64,000 nucleotides of DNA from an uncultured Paracoccaceae bacterium (GTDB taxonomy: Bacteria > Pseudomonadota > Alphaproteobacteria > Rhodobacterales > Rhodobacteraceae), in contig CATOSU010000002.1 of NCBI GenBank assembly GCA_951812615.1, forward strand, positions 1,674,001 to 1,738,000. Direction: 5' to 3'. The position numbers were made by a program, and so were the translations under genes. Below the pieces are notes generated by a model. That model saw only the letters and a list, made by a program, of their open reading frames with translations. It searched no databases and was not told where the DNA came from. This document shows positions 35,335-43,489 of the stretch, piece by piece (position 1 is the stretch's first letter; each line of letters opens with the position of its first letter).

Positions 35335-35493
35335 GGGTCTGAAACCATCCTGACGGCATTGGCCGCCGGTCAGGACGTGGTCGCCAGCGTGGGATCGGAT
35401 GACGCGCCGACCGGGGGAGAAACCATCGAACTTGCAGTCAACATGGACAAATTCTGCCTGTTCGTCCCGACGACCGAACAGCTCATTCAATAA
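35335..35493 (+). pseudogene. C-terminal remnant of a MalK/UgpC-type sugar ABC transporter ATPase
   Basis: An open frame directly after the fusion gene, ending TAA at 35491. It encodes TGSETILTALAAGQDVV... and ETIELAVNMDKFCLF, which match the end of the C-terminal regulatory domain of MalK-type ATPases (GSET..., GE-I-L-...-D-..-LF). There is no start codon, nucleotide-binding domain or Walker motif. This suggests that a sugar ABC importer once lay here and was deleted, possibly in the event that also brought the neighbouring genes together. Confidence 0.6.
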
Positions 35494-35537
35494 CCGGCCG
35501 CGACATCAGGCGTCATGTAGCCGTCACACTATGGCGG

Positions 35538-35578
35538 TTGACAAGCACCCGCCTTCCGGCCATTTTGTTCACGTGAAC
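35538..35578 (+). promoter_or_regulatory. Promoter with overlapping GTTCACGTGAAC operator before the enolase gene
   Basis: TTGACA at 35538-35543, then a 17-bp spacer and CATTTT at 35561 as a weak -10. The perfect palindrome GTTCACGTGAAC follows at 35567-35578, overlapping the expected transcription start. A repressor bound here would block initiation. It is identical to the site at 27602-27613 beside the LacI gene. Confidence 0.65.
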
Positions 35579-35634
35579 TTTTTGTGAGCGCCGGGCCGAC
35601 ACCCATGCTGCCGATCGATAAGGAAACCAAACCC

Positions 35635-36951
35635 GTGAGCAGAATATCCAACATCCATGCCCGACGCGTGTGGGATTCACGGGGCAATCCCAGCGTAGAA
35701 GTCGAAGTCCGGCTGGAAAGCGGCGCACTGGGTCGCGCCATCGCACCTGCCGGGGCCTCGCGCGGTACACGCGAAGCGATCGACCTGCGCGACGGGGGAA
35801 GCGCGCTCAAAGGCATGGGCGTGGGCCGCGCCCTTGCCAGCGTCAACGACGTTATCGCCCCGGCCCTGACAGGGCTGGACGCCGAAGATCAGGCCGTCGC
35901 CGATGATGCCATTCTCGCGCTGGACACATCCTCGCTCAAACAGACCCTCGGGGGAAATGCGACGGTGGCGACCTCGCTCGCAGTGCTGCACGCCGCCGCT
36001 GCCGAGGCCGGCAAACCGCTGTGGCGGCACGCGGCCGACCATTATGGTTGCACCCCGTCGCTGCCGCTGCCGGAAATACAGATCTTCGGGGGCGGCGCGC
36101 ATGCCGGCCGCCGTGTTGATATTCAGGACTTCATGATCATGGTGCCCGGCGCATCCAGTTTTGACGAGGTCATGGAAGTCACGAACGAAGTCTACTTCGC
36201 TGCCGGAGACATCATGGCCTCCCGGGGCAAAATGGCCGGCGTGGCCGACGAAGGCGGCTGGTGGCCGGTATTCGACAGCAACGAAGAAGCGTTGGAAACG
36301 CTGGTTGCTGCCATTGAAAAGGCTGGCGAGACACCGGGCGAGCGTGTGGTGATCTCTCTTGATATCGCGGCCTCGGAGTTTGGCAGGAACGGGCGCTACC
36401 GTCTGGCGTTGGAAGACCGCGAAATGGATTCGGGCGAACTGGTTCAGATGCTGGGCGGCTGGCTGGACGCCTACCCGATCGCCTCAATCGAGGACCCGGT
36501 CGGCGAAGACGACACGGACGGAATGATCGAATTTACACGCCGGTTCGGCGGCCGGGTGCAGATCATCGGCGACGACTACCTTGTCACCAATGCCGGGCTG
36601 GTGTCCGAAGCCGCCGCGCAGGGGGCCTGCAATGCGGTTCTGGTCAAGGTGAATCAGGCCGGTACGGTCAGTGAATCGGTGGCGACGTTCCGCACGGCCA
36701 TGGACGCCGGGTGGGGCGCAATTGTTTCGGCCCGGTCCGGTGAAACCGAAGACGTCTCTATCTCTCATCTCGCGACCGGATTGGGCGGCGGTCAGCTCAA
36801 AGTCGGGTCGTTCACCCGATCTGAACGCATGGCAAAGTGGAACGAATGTCTTCGTATCCAGGATGAACTGGGAGCCGACAGCTATGTCGCCGGGCAACCC
36901 CTCTCTAATACGTGGTGGGGCAAAAAGAACCGGAAGAACAACGCTGCCTGA
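35635..36951 (+). CDS. Divergent enolase (phosphopyruvate hydratase) paralog
   Basis: A 438-residue enolase-fold protein starting at GTG behind AAGGAAACC. Metal ligands (D243, E286, D313), the DEGG Glu (E206), K338 and K389 are kept. Three positions invariant in true enolases differ: QEF becomes QDF (D165; yeast E168), SHRSGETED becomes SARSGETED (A367; yeast H373), and the GASTG loop reads GASRG. It may act slowly on 2-phosphoglycerate or on another phosphorylated acid. It is controlled by the LacI-type operator and probably is not the housekeeping enolase. Confidence 0.85.
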   Translation: MSRISNIHARRVWDSRGNPSVEVEVRLESGALGRAIAPAGASRGTREAIDLRDGGSALKGMGVGRALASVNDVIAPALTGLDAEDQAVADDAILALDTSSLKQTLGGNATVATSLAVLHAAAAEAGKPLWRHAADHYGCTPSLPLPEIQIFGGGAHAGRRVDIQDFMIMVPGASSFDEVMEVTNEVYFAAGDIMASRGKMAGVADEGGWWPVFDSNEEALETLVAAIEKAGETPGERVVISLDIAASEFGRNGRYRLALEDREMDSGELVQMLGGWLDAYPIASIEDPVGEDDTDGMIEFTRRFGGRVQIIGDDYLVTNAGLVSEAAAQGACNAVLVKVNQAGTVSESVATFRTAMDAGWGAIVSARSGETEDVSISHLATGLGGGQLKVGSFTRSERMAKWNECLRIQDELGADSYVAGQPLSNTWWGKKNRKNNAA

Positions 36952-37056
36952 CAGCACCATCGTTCGGGGCGCCAGATAGCGGCGGAATGTGCTTTTCTGT
37001 AAAGCTATTGACCGGACAGGTCGCTAACGGCCTCTACATGGATCTGCTGACCGGGA

Positions 37057-37527
37057 TCAGTGAACTGCTGCCGTCAGGGGCACCGTCGCCGGTGGCATTC
37101 GTGCTGCCATCCGGCGCAGCGCCAGCCCGAACCTTTCGGCGAGCCCGACAAGCGACGACGCCATATCCGGCCGGACAAGGTTGGCCGCCAGCAAAAAACG
37201 CATCCTCGCGCGCGCCCTCGCTTGCAAAGCCGATGAAATTGGCAAAACACGCCTCGTCCGCGCCCAGATATTTGCATGAAACCTGATGCCGCATCAGCGG
37301 GCGGCGCCCGTGCTGCAGACACAAGTCGCACAGCGATTCGAATGTTTCATAGACGCCCGGCGCGTCGCCCGGCCTCAGTGTCCGGGCAAAATCAGTCCGG
37401 ATCTTCGCCGGCTGATCCGGACCGCCACCCACAGCCTCAGGTACAATACCGCACCGGCCTCAACCGGCCCCAGTTCCCGAACGAACCCGACCGGCGCACC
37501 GCCGCGCTGCGACACATGGCGGGTCAT
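37057..37527 (-). pseudogene. Frameshifted conserved gene coupled to hemP
   Basis: The ATG overlaps the hemP stop (ATGA). The product begins MTRHVSQRGGAPVGFVREL and then needs two opposite frameshifts to stay sensible: a -1 shift near 37428-37432 (CTGTGGGTGG on the coding strand) into the frame encoding YETFESLCDLC... and CKYLGADEACFANFIGF, and a +1 shift in a six-T run at 37193-37198 back to LAANLVRPDMASSLVGLAERFG, ending at 37057. Each part reads as good protein, so this is one gene of about 155 codons, either decayed or affected by sequence error. Function unknown; a heme-linked role is inferred from hemP. Confidence 0.6.
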
Positions 37528-37691
37528 TTCGTCAGCAACAGCTTGCCGGCGCGGGTGATTCGAAGAGTATACAACTGATCTTCCAGCCGGATCAGCGCCA
37601 GCTCGCCACCTTCCGTCAGCGTGGTCGCGTCGTGAACCGGCAGCGTGTTGACGATGGTCATCTTGCTCTTGTCGGTATTGGTCATGTCCAT
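37524..37691 (-). CDS. hemP: Hemin uptake protein HemP
   Basis: A 55-residue protein starting MDMTNTDKSK and ending DQLYTLRITRAGKLLLTK, the signature of the HemP family (Y-x-LRITR-x-GKL-x-LTK). GGGAGAAGGG stands 7 bases before the ATG, which is why this start is preferred over the in-frame ATG two codons later. HemP is a small regulator/uptake factor linked to heme acquisition and often follows Fur or Irr control. Here it is coupled to a frameshifted gene, and no heme transporter is near, so the locus looks reduced. Confidence 0.82.
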   Translation of the reverse strand: MDMTNTDKSKMTIVNTLPVHDATTLTEGGELALIRLEDQLYTLRITRAGKLLLTK

Positions 37692-38102
37692 TTTCGACCC
37701 TTCTCCCTGTGTTCAATCAGGTCGATCAGGCGTTCGATGCTGAACTGCCCATTGCCACCTGTCACAAAGGTTGCATGCAACAGGTCCGGGCATTCACCCG
37801 CCGTGATTTTCGTGGTCACAACAGTTTTCCCAGATGACATCACAAGCCACTCCCGGTGCGTTGAAACAAGTTGGCTGACCCGGGAAGGGCTGGCTGTGAC
37901 CTTAAAGTTGAGTGAAATAGTCAGAAATGTCAAGCCGAGTCGAACGCCACGTCATCCGATCACTGTCAGACCGGCGAAACCGCCCGGTTTCCGGGATCCG
38001 GCCGGCGGCGCAACCACGCCTGAAACAGATCGTTGCGGCAATTGCCCTGCCGATCCGCTACATTCGGTTGACGACAGCTTCGACAGGTGATTGCTGACCG
38101 AC
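37692..38102. other. Intergenic region between hemP and the GlpD-like gene
   Basis: About 410 bp with no convincing gene. On the minus strand TTGACA at 37928-37933 could be a -35 element for hemP, with only a weak -10 (around TTTAAG). An open frame on the minus strand ends in an ATGA overlap with hemP, but it lacks a good start and a recognisable product. Confidence 0.4.
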
Positions 38103-39800
38103 ATGGTGCCCGAACCCACTCAGCCCCTGACCGACAAAAGACAGGACAGCCTGCACCGGCTGGACCATCTGACCGAGCCCGAGGTGCTGATCCTTGGCGG
38201 TGGGGTCAACGGGGTCGGAACCTTCCGCGATCTGGCGCTCAATGGCGTGTCCGCGGTCCTGATCGACACCGGGGATTTCTGCACCGGGGCCAGCAGCGCC
38301 TCGAGCCGCATGGCCCATGGCGGGTTGCGCTACCTGGAAGGCCGGGAATTCCGGCTCGTGGCTGAGGCCGCACAGGAACGCAACCGCCTGATTCGCCACG
38401 CCCGGCATCTGGTCCGGCCGTTGCCGTTTCTTGTGCCGGTGCCGGGTATCGCCGCGGGCTTTGGCCGGTCCGTGGGTCGGTTTCTGGGCCTCTGCGGTGA
38501 CGGCGGCCCGCTCAGCCTCGCCGCGCTGCAGGGCGCGCTGGGCCTCTACGAATTCCTCGGGCGCGGCGCGGATGCCTTGCCGCGCCACACCGTCACTCTG
38601 CGGCGGGACCGTTTCCCGGACCATTTGAACCGCAAGGTAAAAGCGGTGGTTCAGTTCTTTGACGGACAGATCACCAACCCGGAAGGGCTGGTCTTCGAAT
38701 TGCTGGCCGAGGCGCTTGCACAGGGCGGCCACGTGGCCGCGCTAAACCACGCGGACTGGACCTGTGACAACGGCCTGTTCACGATCCGCGACCGGTTCAG
38801 CGGCAGCGAACGGACTATCCGGCCACAGGTGGTGGTGAACGCCACCGGATCCGCGATCGACCACGTGAACGCCGCGCTGGGCGGGGTCACGCAATACGTG
38901 CGCGGCGTCAAGGGCGCGCATCTGGTCCTGGACCACCCCGGCCTGACCAGCCGCATCTCTGACCGCGCATTCTATTTCGACGATGGCAGCGGCCGCATGG
39001 TTCTGGCCCTGCCGCTGGCCGAAAACGTGCTGGTCGGCACCACCGAGGTCGACGTGACAGACCCGCAGGACCGCAGCGTGTCTGACCGCGAAATCGACTA
39101 TCTGCTCACCGCGATCAATTCGCTGTTCGAAGACCTGACCGTCACGCGCAACCACGTCGTCTCGCTCACCTCGGGCATCAGGCCCCTGCGCCGGGACGAC
39201 AGCGGATCGGCCACCTCGGCCAGCCGCGATCACGTGCTGGAAACCGACCGGTTCGACGACACCGGACAGACGGTCCTGTCGCTGGTCGGCGGCAAATGGA
39301 CAACCTTCCGGGCCTTCTCCGAACAGGCGGCCGATCGCGTTCTGGCCACGCTGGGCCGGGCGCGGCAAACCTCCACCGCCGCCCGCGACTATCCCGGCGC
39401 ACAGCCCTGCAACGCATCCTCGCTGGCGGAAACCCATGGCCTGAGCGCAAACCGCGCCGCGGACCTGATCACCCGTTACGGTGCCATCGCCGGCGATGTC
39501 GCCGCCTTCTGCGTGGCCCTGTCCGAAAACCGGCCCCTGCATGGAATCGCAAACTGCACCACCGGCGAAATCGAATGGCTGATCCGAAACCGGTCTGCGC
39601 AGACGCTAGAAGACATCCTGCTGCGCCGCACGCGGCTGACACAGGGCCGTGGTATTTCCGAAGACACCGTGCGCGATGTCGCCGCCGTCCTGCAAGCCAC
39701 GCTGAACCGCCCCGAACCGGACCTTGACCGGGAAATCGCCGCCGCACTGCGCAACCCCCGCATTGTGGGTTGCCGCAACATCGGGCAGAAAGCAGCCTGA
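38103..39800 (+). CDS. FAD-dependent glycerol-3-phosphate dehydrogenase (GlpD-like)
   Basis: A 565-residue flavoenzyme. FAD-binding EVLILGGGVNGVGTFRDLALNG, then SSRMAHGGLRYLEGREFRLV, NATGSAIDHVN and LVGGKWTTFRAFSEQAADRVL are GlpD hallmarks. It oxidises sn-glycerol 3-phosphate to dihydroxyacetone phosphate and feeds quinone from the inner membrane face. ATG at 38103 was preferred; an in-frame TTG lies 4 codons earlier. A thiolase gene follows after 39 bp. The GlpD/thiolase/ABC association has no obvious single pathway, so a related substrate is possible. Confidence 0.85.
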   Translation: MVPEPTQPLTDKRQDSLHRLDHLTEPEVLILGGGVNGVGTFRDLALNGVSAVLIDTGDFCTGASSASSRMAHGGLRYLEGREFRLVAEAAQERNRLIRHARHLVRPLPFLVPVPGIAAGFGRSVGRFLGLCGDGGPLSLAALQGALGLYEFLGRGADALPRHTVTLRRDRFPDHLNRKVKAVVQFFDGQITNPEGLVFELLAEALAQGGHVAALNHADWTCDNGLFTIRDRFSGSERTIRPQVVVNATGSAIDHVNAALGGVTQYVRGVKGAHLVLDHPGLTSRISDRAFYFDDGSGRMVLALPLAENVLVGTTEVDVTDPQDRSVSDREIDYLLTAINSLFEDLTVTRNHVVSLTSGIRPLRRDDSGSATSASRDHVLETDRFDDTGQTVLSLVGGKWTTFRAFSEQAADRVLATLGRARQTSTAARDYPGAQPCNASSLAETHGLSANRAADLITRYGAIAGDVAAFCVALSENRPLHGIANCTTGEIEWLIRNRSAQTLEDILLRRTRLTQGRGISEDTVRDVAAVLQATLNRPEPDLDREIAAALRNPRIVGCRNIGQKAA

Positions 39801-39839
39801 ACTCAGCAACGACCCAACCAACGATCCGGAGGAACCAAT

Positions 39840-41051
39840 ATGGATGGCAGCAAACTGGATGATCCCATCATGATCCTCGGCGCGGCCCGCACACCGCTGG
39901 GCGCGTTTCAGGGCAGCTTCGCGGGCGTCCCGGCCACCGAACTGGGTGCGGTTGCCATTTCCGCCGCCCTCAGGGATGCCGGTGTCGCCGCCGATCAGCT
40001 GGACGAGGTGCTGATGGGTAACGTGCTGCCGGCCGGTCTGGGACAGGCGCCGGCACGGCAGGCGGCCATCGCTGCCGGCGTGCCGAAATCGGTGCCCTGC
40101 ACGACGGTGTCCAAGGTCTGCGGCTCGGGCATGAAATCGGTCATGCAGGCGCATGACGCGATCGTTGCGGGCTCCATCGATCTGGCCGTCGCCGGCGGCA
40201 TGGAGAGCATGACAAACGCCCCCTACCTGCTGCCGAACGAACGCGCAGGCGCCCGGATCGGCCATCACAAGGTGCTTGACCACATGATGCTCGACGGTCT
40301 TGAAGACGCCTATGACATCGGCCCCGACGGCACCCGCCGTTCGATGGGCACCTTCGGCGAGGATTGTGCCGAGAAATATCAGTTCACCCGCGACGATCAG
40401 GATGCCTACGCCATCGAAAGCGTGACCCGCGCCAAGACCGCCGCAGACAGCGGCGCCTTCGACTGGGAAATTGCGCCGGTCACGGTGAAATCCCGCAAGG
40501 GCGCGGTCGAGGTAGCACAGGACGAAGGCCCGCAAAAGATCGACCCGGCCAAGATCCCCAACCTGCGCGCCGCCTTCCGCAAGGACGGCACGATTACCGC
40601 GGCCTCCTCCTCCTCCATCAACGACGGCGCCGCTGCGCTGGTGCTTGGCCGCGCGTCCGAGGCCGAAAGGCTGGGTCTGACGCCGCTGGCGCGCATTGTC
40701 GGTCACGCCGCCTTTGCCGGCGAACCGGGCTGGTTCACCACCGCGCCGATCTATGCCAAGCAGAAGCTGGCCGAGAAAATCGGCTGGGCGCTCGATGAGG
40801 TCGATCTGTTCGAGATTAACGAAGCCTTTGCCGTTGTCGCCATGGCGTCGATGAAAGAGCTCGGTATCGACCGCGACCGGCTGAACGTGCATGGCGGGGC
40901 CGTTGCGCTGGGCCATCCCATCGGCGCGTCGGGCGCCCGGATCCTCGTCACTCTGCTGGGTGCGATGAAGGCCCGGTCGGCCCGCCGCGGCATCGCGTCG
41001 ATCTGCATCGGCGGCGGTGAGGCAACGGCAATCGCGCTGGAAATGGTCTGA
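39840..41051 (+). CDS. Acetyl-CoA acetyltransferase (thiolase)
   Basis: A 403-residue thiolase with CCGGAGGAACC before the ATG. Catalytic residues are C94 (SKVCGSGMKS), the His of VALGHPIGASG and the Cys of SICIGGGEATA near the C-terminus; NEAFA is also present. Thiolases make or cleave acetoacetyl-CoA and similar beta-ketoacyl-CoAs. It sits between the GlpD-like gene and the branched-chain-type importer and may be co-transcribed with the former. Confidence 0.9.
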   Translation: MDGSKLDDPIMILGAARTPLGAFQGSFAGVPATELGAVAISAALRDAGVAADQLDEVLMGNVLPAGLGQAPARQAAIAAGVPKSVPCTTVSKVCGSGMKSVMQAHDAIVAGSIDLAVAGGMESMTNAPYLLPNERAGARIGHHKVLDHMMLDGLEDAYDIGPDGTRRSMGTFGEDCAEKYQFTRDDQDAYAIESVTRAKTAADSGAFDWEIAPVTVKSRKGAVEVAQDEGPQKIDPAKIPNLRAAFRKDGTITAASSSSINDGAAALVLGRASEAERLGLTPLARIVGHAAFAGEPGWFTTAPIYAKQKLAEKIGWALDEVDLFEINEAFAVVAMASMKELGIDRDRLNVHGGAVALGHPIGASGARILVTLLGAMKARSARRGIASICIGGGEATAIALEMV

Positions 41052-41312
41052 CCCTGAACACATGGCCGGCCAGCCGCAGAACAAAGACCGGGGCGGACTG
41101 TCCCCGGCGGAACCGAAATCACCGTGACCGGTCCGGCGCCGCACGCGGCCGGGTTTTCACTATTTTTTTGTCAGCTCTGACTATTTGCATCAATTCCGGT
41201 GACTGCGGCATGACAGGTTCTTGCAACTCGAACCGGGCTCCGGTTCTATTGTTGCAAGACCCGCAGAGGTCCGAAGGAAGAAAAAGATTTGAAACATACG
41301 TTGGGAGGAAAC

Positions 41313-42494
41313 ATGAAACGTATAGCTTCTCTGGCGCTAGCCGCCACCATGCTGACCGCGCCGGCCCATGCCGAAGCCGTCAAAATCGGCTTTGTGACCA
41401 CGCTGACCACCGGTGCCGCCGTCATCGGCAAGGAAATGGAAAACGCCGTCAATCTCGCCATGGAGCATCTGGGCGGCATGGCCGGCGACACCAAGCTCGA
41501 AGTGATCTTTGCCGACGATCAGTTCGCCCCGGACGTGGGCAAACAGGTGACCGACAAGCTGGTCAAGCAGGATGACGTTGATTTCGTGACCGGGTTCATC
41601 TGGTCCCATGTTCTGCTCGCCTCGCGCAAATCCGCGCTGGATGGCGGCAAGTTCCTGATCTCGGCCAATGCCGGACCCAGCCAGATCGCCGGCAAGCTCT
41701 GCGACAAGAACTTTTTCTCGACCTCGTGGCAGAACGACCAGACACCGATGGCCATGGGCGAGGTGCTGAACCAGCAGGGCGTGAAATCGCTCTATATCAT
41801 GGCGCCGAACTATGCCGCGGGCAAAAACATGGTCGCCGGTGTGGAACGGACCTTCAAGGGCGAGGTCAAGGGCAAGGACCTCACCAAGTGGGGCGCCGAT
41901 GCCCAGCTTGATTTCTCCGCCGAACTGGCCAAGGCCAAGGCCTCCGGCGCAGACGGGCTGTTCGTGTTCTATCCCGGCGCGGCTGGCGGGGCGTTTATCA
42001 AACAATACCATCAGGCCGGCCTGAAGGACGTGATCCCACTCTATACCGTGTTCACCGTTGACGGGCTCAGCATCCCGCGCCTGCAGGCAGCGGATTTCGA
42101 ATCCGTGCTAGGCAGCCGCTCGACCGGGCACTGGGACCCCTCGCTGGACAATGCCGCGAACCAGAAATTTGTCGCCGATTTCAAGGCACAGTTCGGCACC
42201 TACCCGTCGAACTACGCGGCCCAGTCCTATGATGCGATCATGCTGATCGCCAGCGCGGTCAAGGCCACCGGCGGTGACATGAGCGACATGGACGCGGTGC
42301 GCGCCGCGCTGATGGCCGCGGACTACGACAGCGTGCGCGGTGATTACACCTACGGCTCCAACCACTTCCCGGTTCAGGACTTCTACCTGCGCGAAGTCGT
42401 TGCCGACGCGGACGGCACCTGGACGACCAAGGTTGTGGCCACGGTGTTCGAAGATCACGTCGACAGCTACGCGTCCGAATGCAAACTGGACTGA
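41313..42494 (+). CDS. Branched-chain-type ABC transporter substrate-binding protein
   Basis: A 393-residue periplasmic binding protein of the Leu/Ile/Val type. The ATG behind GGGAGGAAAC opens the signal peptide KRIASLALAATMLTAPAHA. The fold is typical: VKIGFVTTLTTGAAVIGKEMENAVNLAMEHLGG, IFADDQFAPDVGKQVTDKLV, AQSYDAIMLIASAVKATGG. It is the first gene of a five-gene importer. The family binds amino acids, amides, urea or aromatic acids, so the ligand is not fixed by sequence. Confidence 0.9.
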   Translation: MKRIASLALAATMLTAPAHAEAVKIGFVTTLTTGAAVIGKEMENAVNLAMEHLGGMAGDTKLEVIFADDQFAPDVGKQVTDKLVKQDDVDFVTGFIWSHVLLASRKSALDGGKFLISANAGPSQIAGKLCDKNFFSTSWQNDQTPMAMGEVLNQQGVKSLYIMAPNYAAGKNMVAGVERTFKGEVKGKDLTKWGADAQLDFSAELAKAKASGADGLFVFYPGAAGGAFIKQYHQAGLKDVIPLYTVFTVDGLSIPRLQAADFESVLGSRSTGHWDPSLDNAANQKFVADFKAQFGTYPSNYAAQSYDAIMLIASAVKATGGDMSDMDAVRAALMAADYDSVRGDYTYGSNHFPVQDFYLREVVADADGTWTTKVVATVFEDHVDSYASECKLD

Positions 42495-42515
42495 CAACCC
42501 TCTTCTGAGGCATGT

Positions 42516-42538
42516 GGCCGGGGCCTCCTGCCCCGGCC
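42516..42538 (+). terminator. Perfect 9-bp hairpin between binding-protein and permease genes
   Basis: GGCCGGGGC and GCCCCGGCC with a 5-base loop, and no T-run. As at the dctP/dctQ junction, it follows a binding-protein gene and probably stabilises that part of the message or lowers read-through to the permeases. Confidence 0.55.
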
Positions 42539-42565
42539 TCACTACGACACGGACCAGGGACAGAC

Positions 42566-43489
42566 ATGGATTTTTCACTTCTGGTGATCCAGACATTGAA
42601 CGGGCTGCAACTGGGCCTGCTTCTGTTTCTGGTGGCATCGGGCCTGACGCTGGTTTTCGGGATCCTCGATTTCGTCAACCTCGCCCACGGGTCGCTTTAT
42701 ATGCTGGGCGCGTTCTTCTGCGCGACGCTGACATACGCCTTCGGAAACTTCCTGCTGGCGGTGATTGTGTCGCTGCCCATCGTCGCGATCCTCGGACTGG
42801 TGCTGGAACGGGTGCTGGCGCGGCCGCTCTATATGCGCGACCATCTCGACCACGTGCTGGGCACCTTCGGCGCCATCCTTGTCATCGACACGCTGGTGCA
42901 CCTGATCTGGGGTCCCGAAGGCATTCAGGTCCCGCTGCCCGACTGGCTGCAGGGGCAGGTGCCGCTGGGCGGCGACGTGATCGTCCCCACCTTCCGCCTG
43001 CTGATCATCGGGTCGGGGCTGGGCGCGGCGGGGCTGTTGTTCTGGCTGGTCAACTATACCCGCCTCGGCATGCTGATCCGGACCGGCGCCTCGAACCGGA
43101 CCATGGTCTCGGCGCTGGGCATCAACATCGAAATGCTGTTCGCGCTGGTCTTTGCACTGGGCGCCGCGCTGGCCGGGCTGGCCGGCATGCTGATCGCCCC
43201 GATCACCGAGGCCGCCATCGGCATGGGCAACAACATCATCATCACCGCGTTCGTCGTGATCATCGTCGGCGGCATCGGCTCGATGAAAGGCGCGTTCATC
43301 GCCGCCCTGATGATCGGCCTGATCGACACACTGGGCCGGTCGTTCCTTGACGACATCTTCAAACTGGCCATGTCCACCGAGGCCGCGGAAACCTCTGCCC
43401 CGGCCGTGTCGGCCATGCTGATCTACATCATCATGGCGGCCGTGCTCGCCGTCCGGCCTCAGGGCCTGTTCCCGCCGAAGGTCCGGTAA
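42566..43489 (+). CDS. Branched-chain-type ABC transporter permease (LivH-like)
   Basis: A 307-residue membrane protein with about eight helices. LVFGILDFVNLAHGSLYMLGAF and the later ALAGLAGMLIAPITEA and IIVGGIGSMKGAFIAALMIG are LivH hallmarks. ATG at 42566 gives the family N-terminus. The stop overlaps the start of the next permease. Confidence 0.92.
   Translation: MDFSLLVIQTLNGLQLGLLLFLVASGLTLVFGILDFVNLAHGSLYMLGAFFCATLTYAFGNFLLAVIVSLPIVAILGLVLERVLARPLYMRDHLDHVLGTFGAILVIDTLVHLIWGPEGIQVPLPDWLQGQVPLGGDVIVPTFRLLIIGSGLGAAGLLFWLVNYTRLGMLIRTGASNRTMVSALGINIEMLFALVFALGAALAGLAGMLIAPITEAAIGMGNNIIITAFVVIIVGGIGSMKGAFIAALMIGLIDTLGRSFLDDIFKLAMSTEAAETSAPAVSAMLIYIIMAAVLAVRPQGLFPPKVR

Noticed and set aside
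37682-37933. Minus-strand frame of up to 83 codons ending in an ATGA overlap with hemP
   Set aside because: Its only long start is a TTG that is also a good -35 hexamer (TTGACA); there is no ribosome-binding site or recognisable product. The overlap may be chance.
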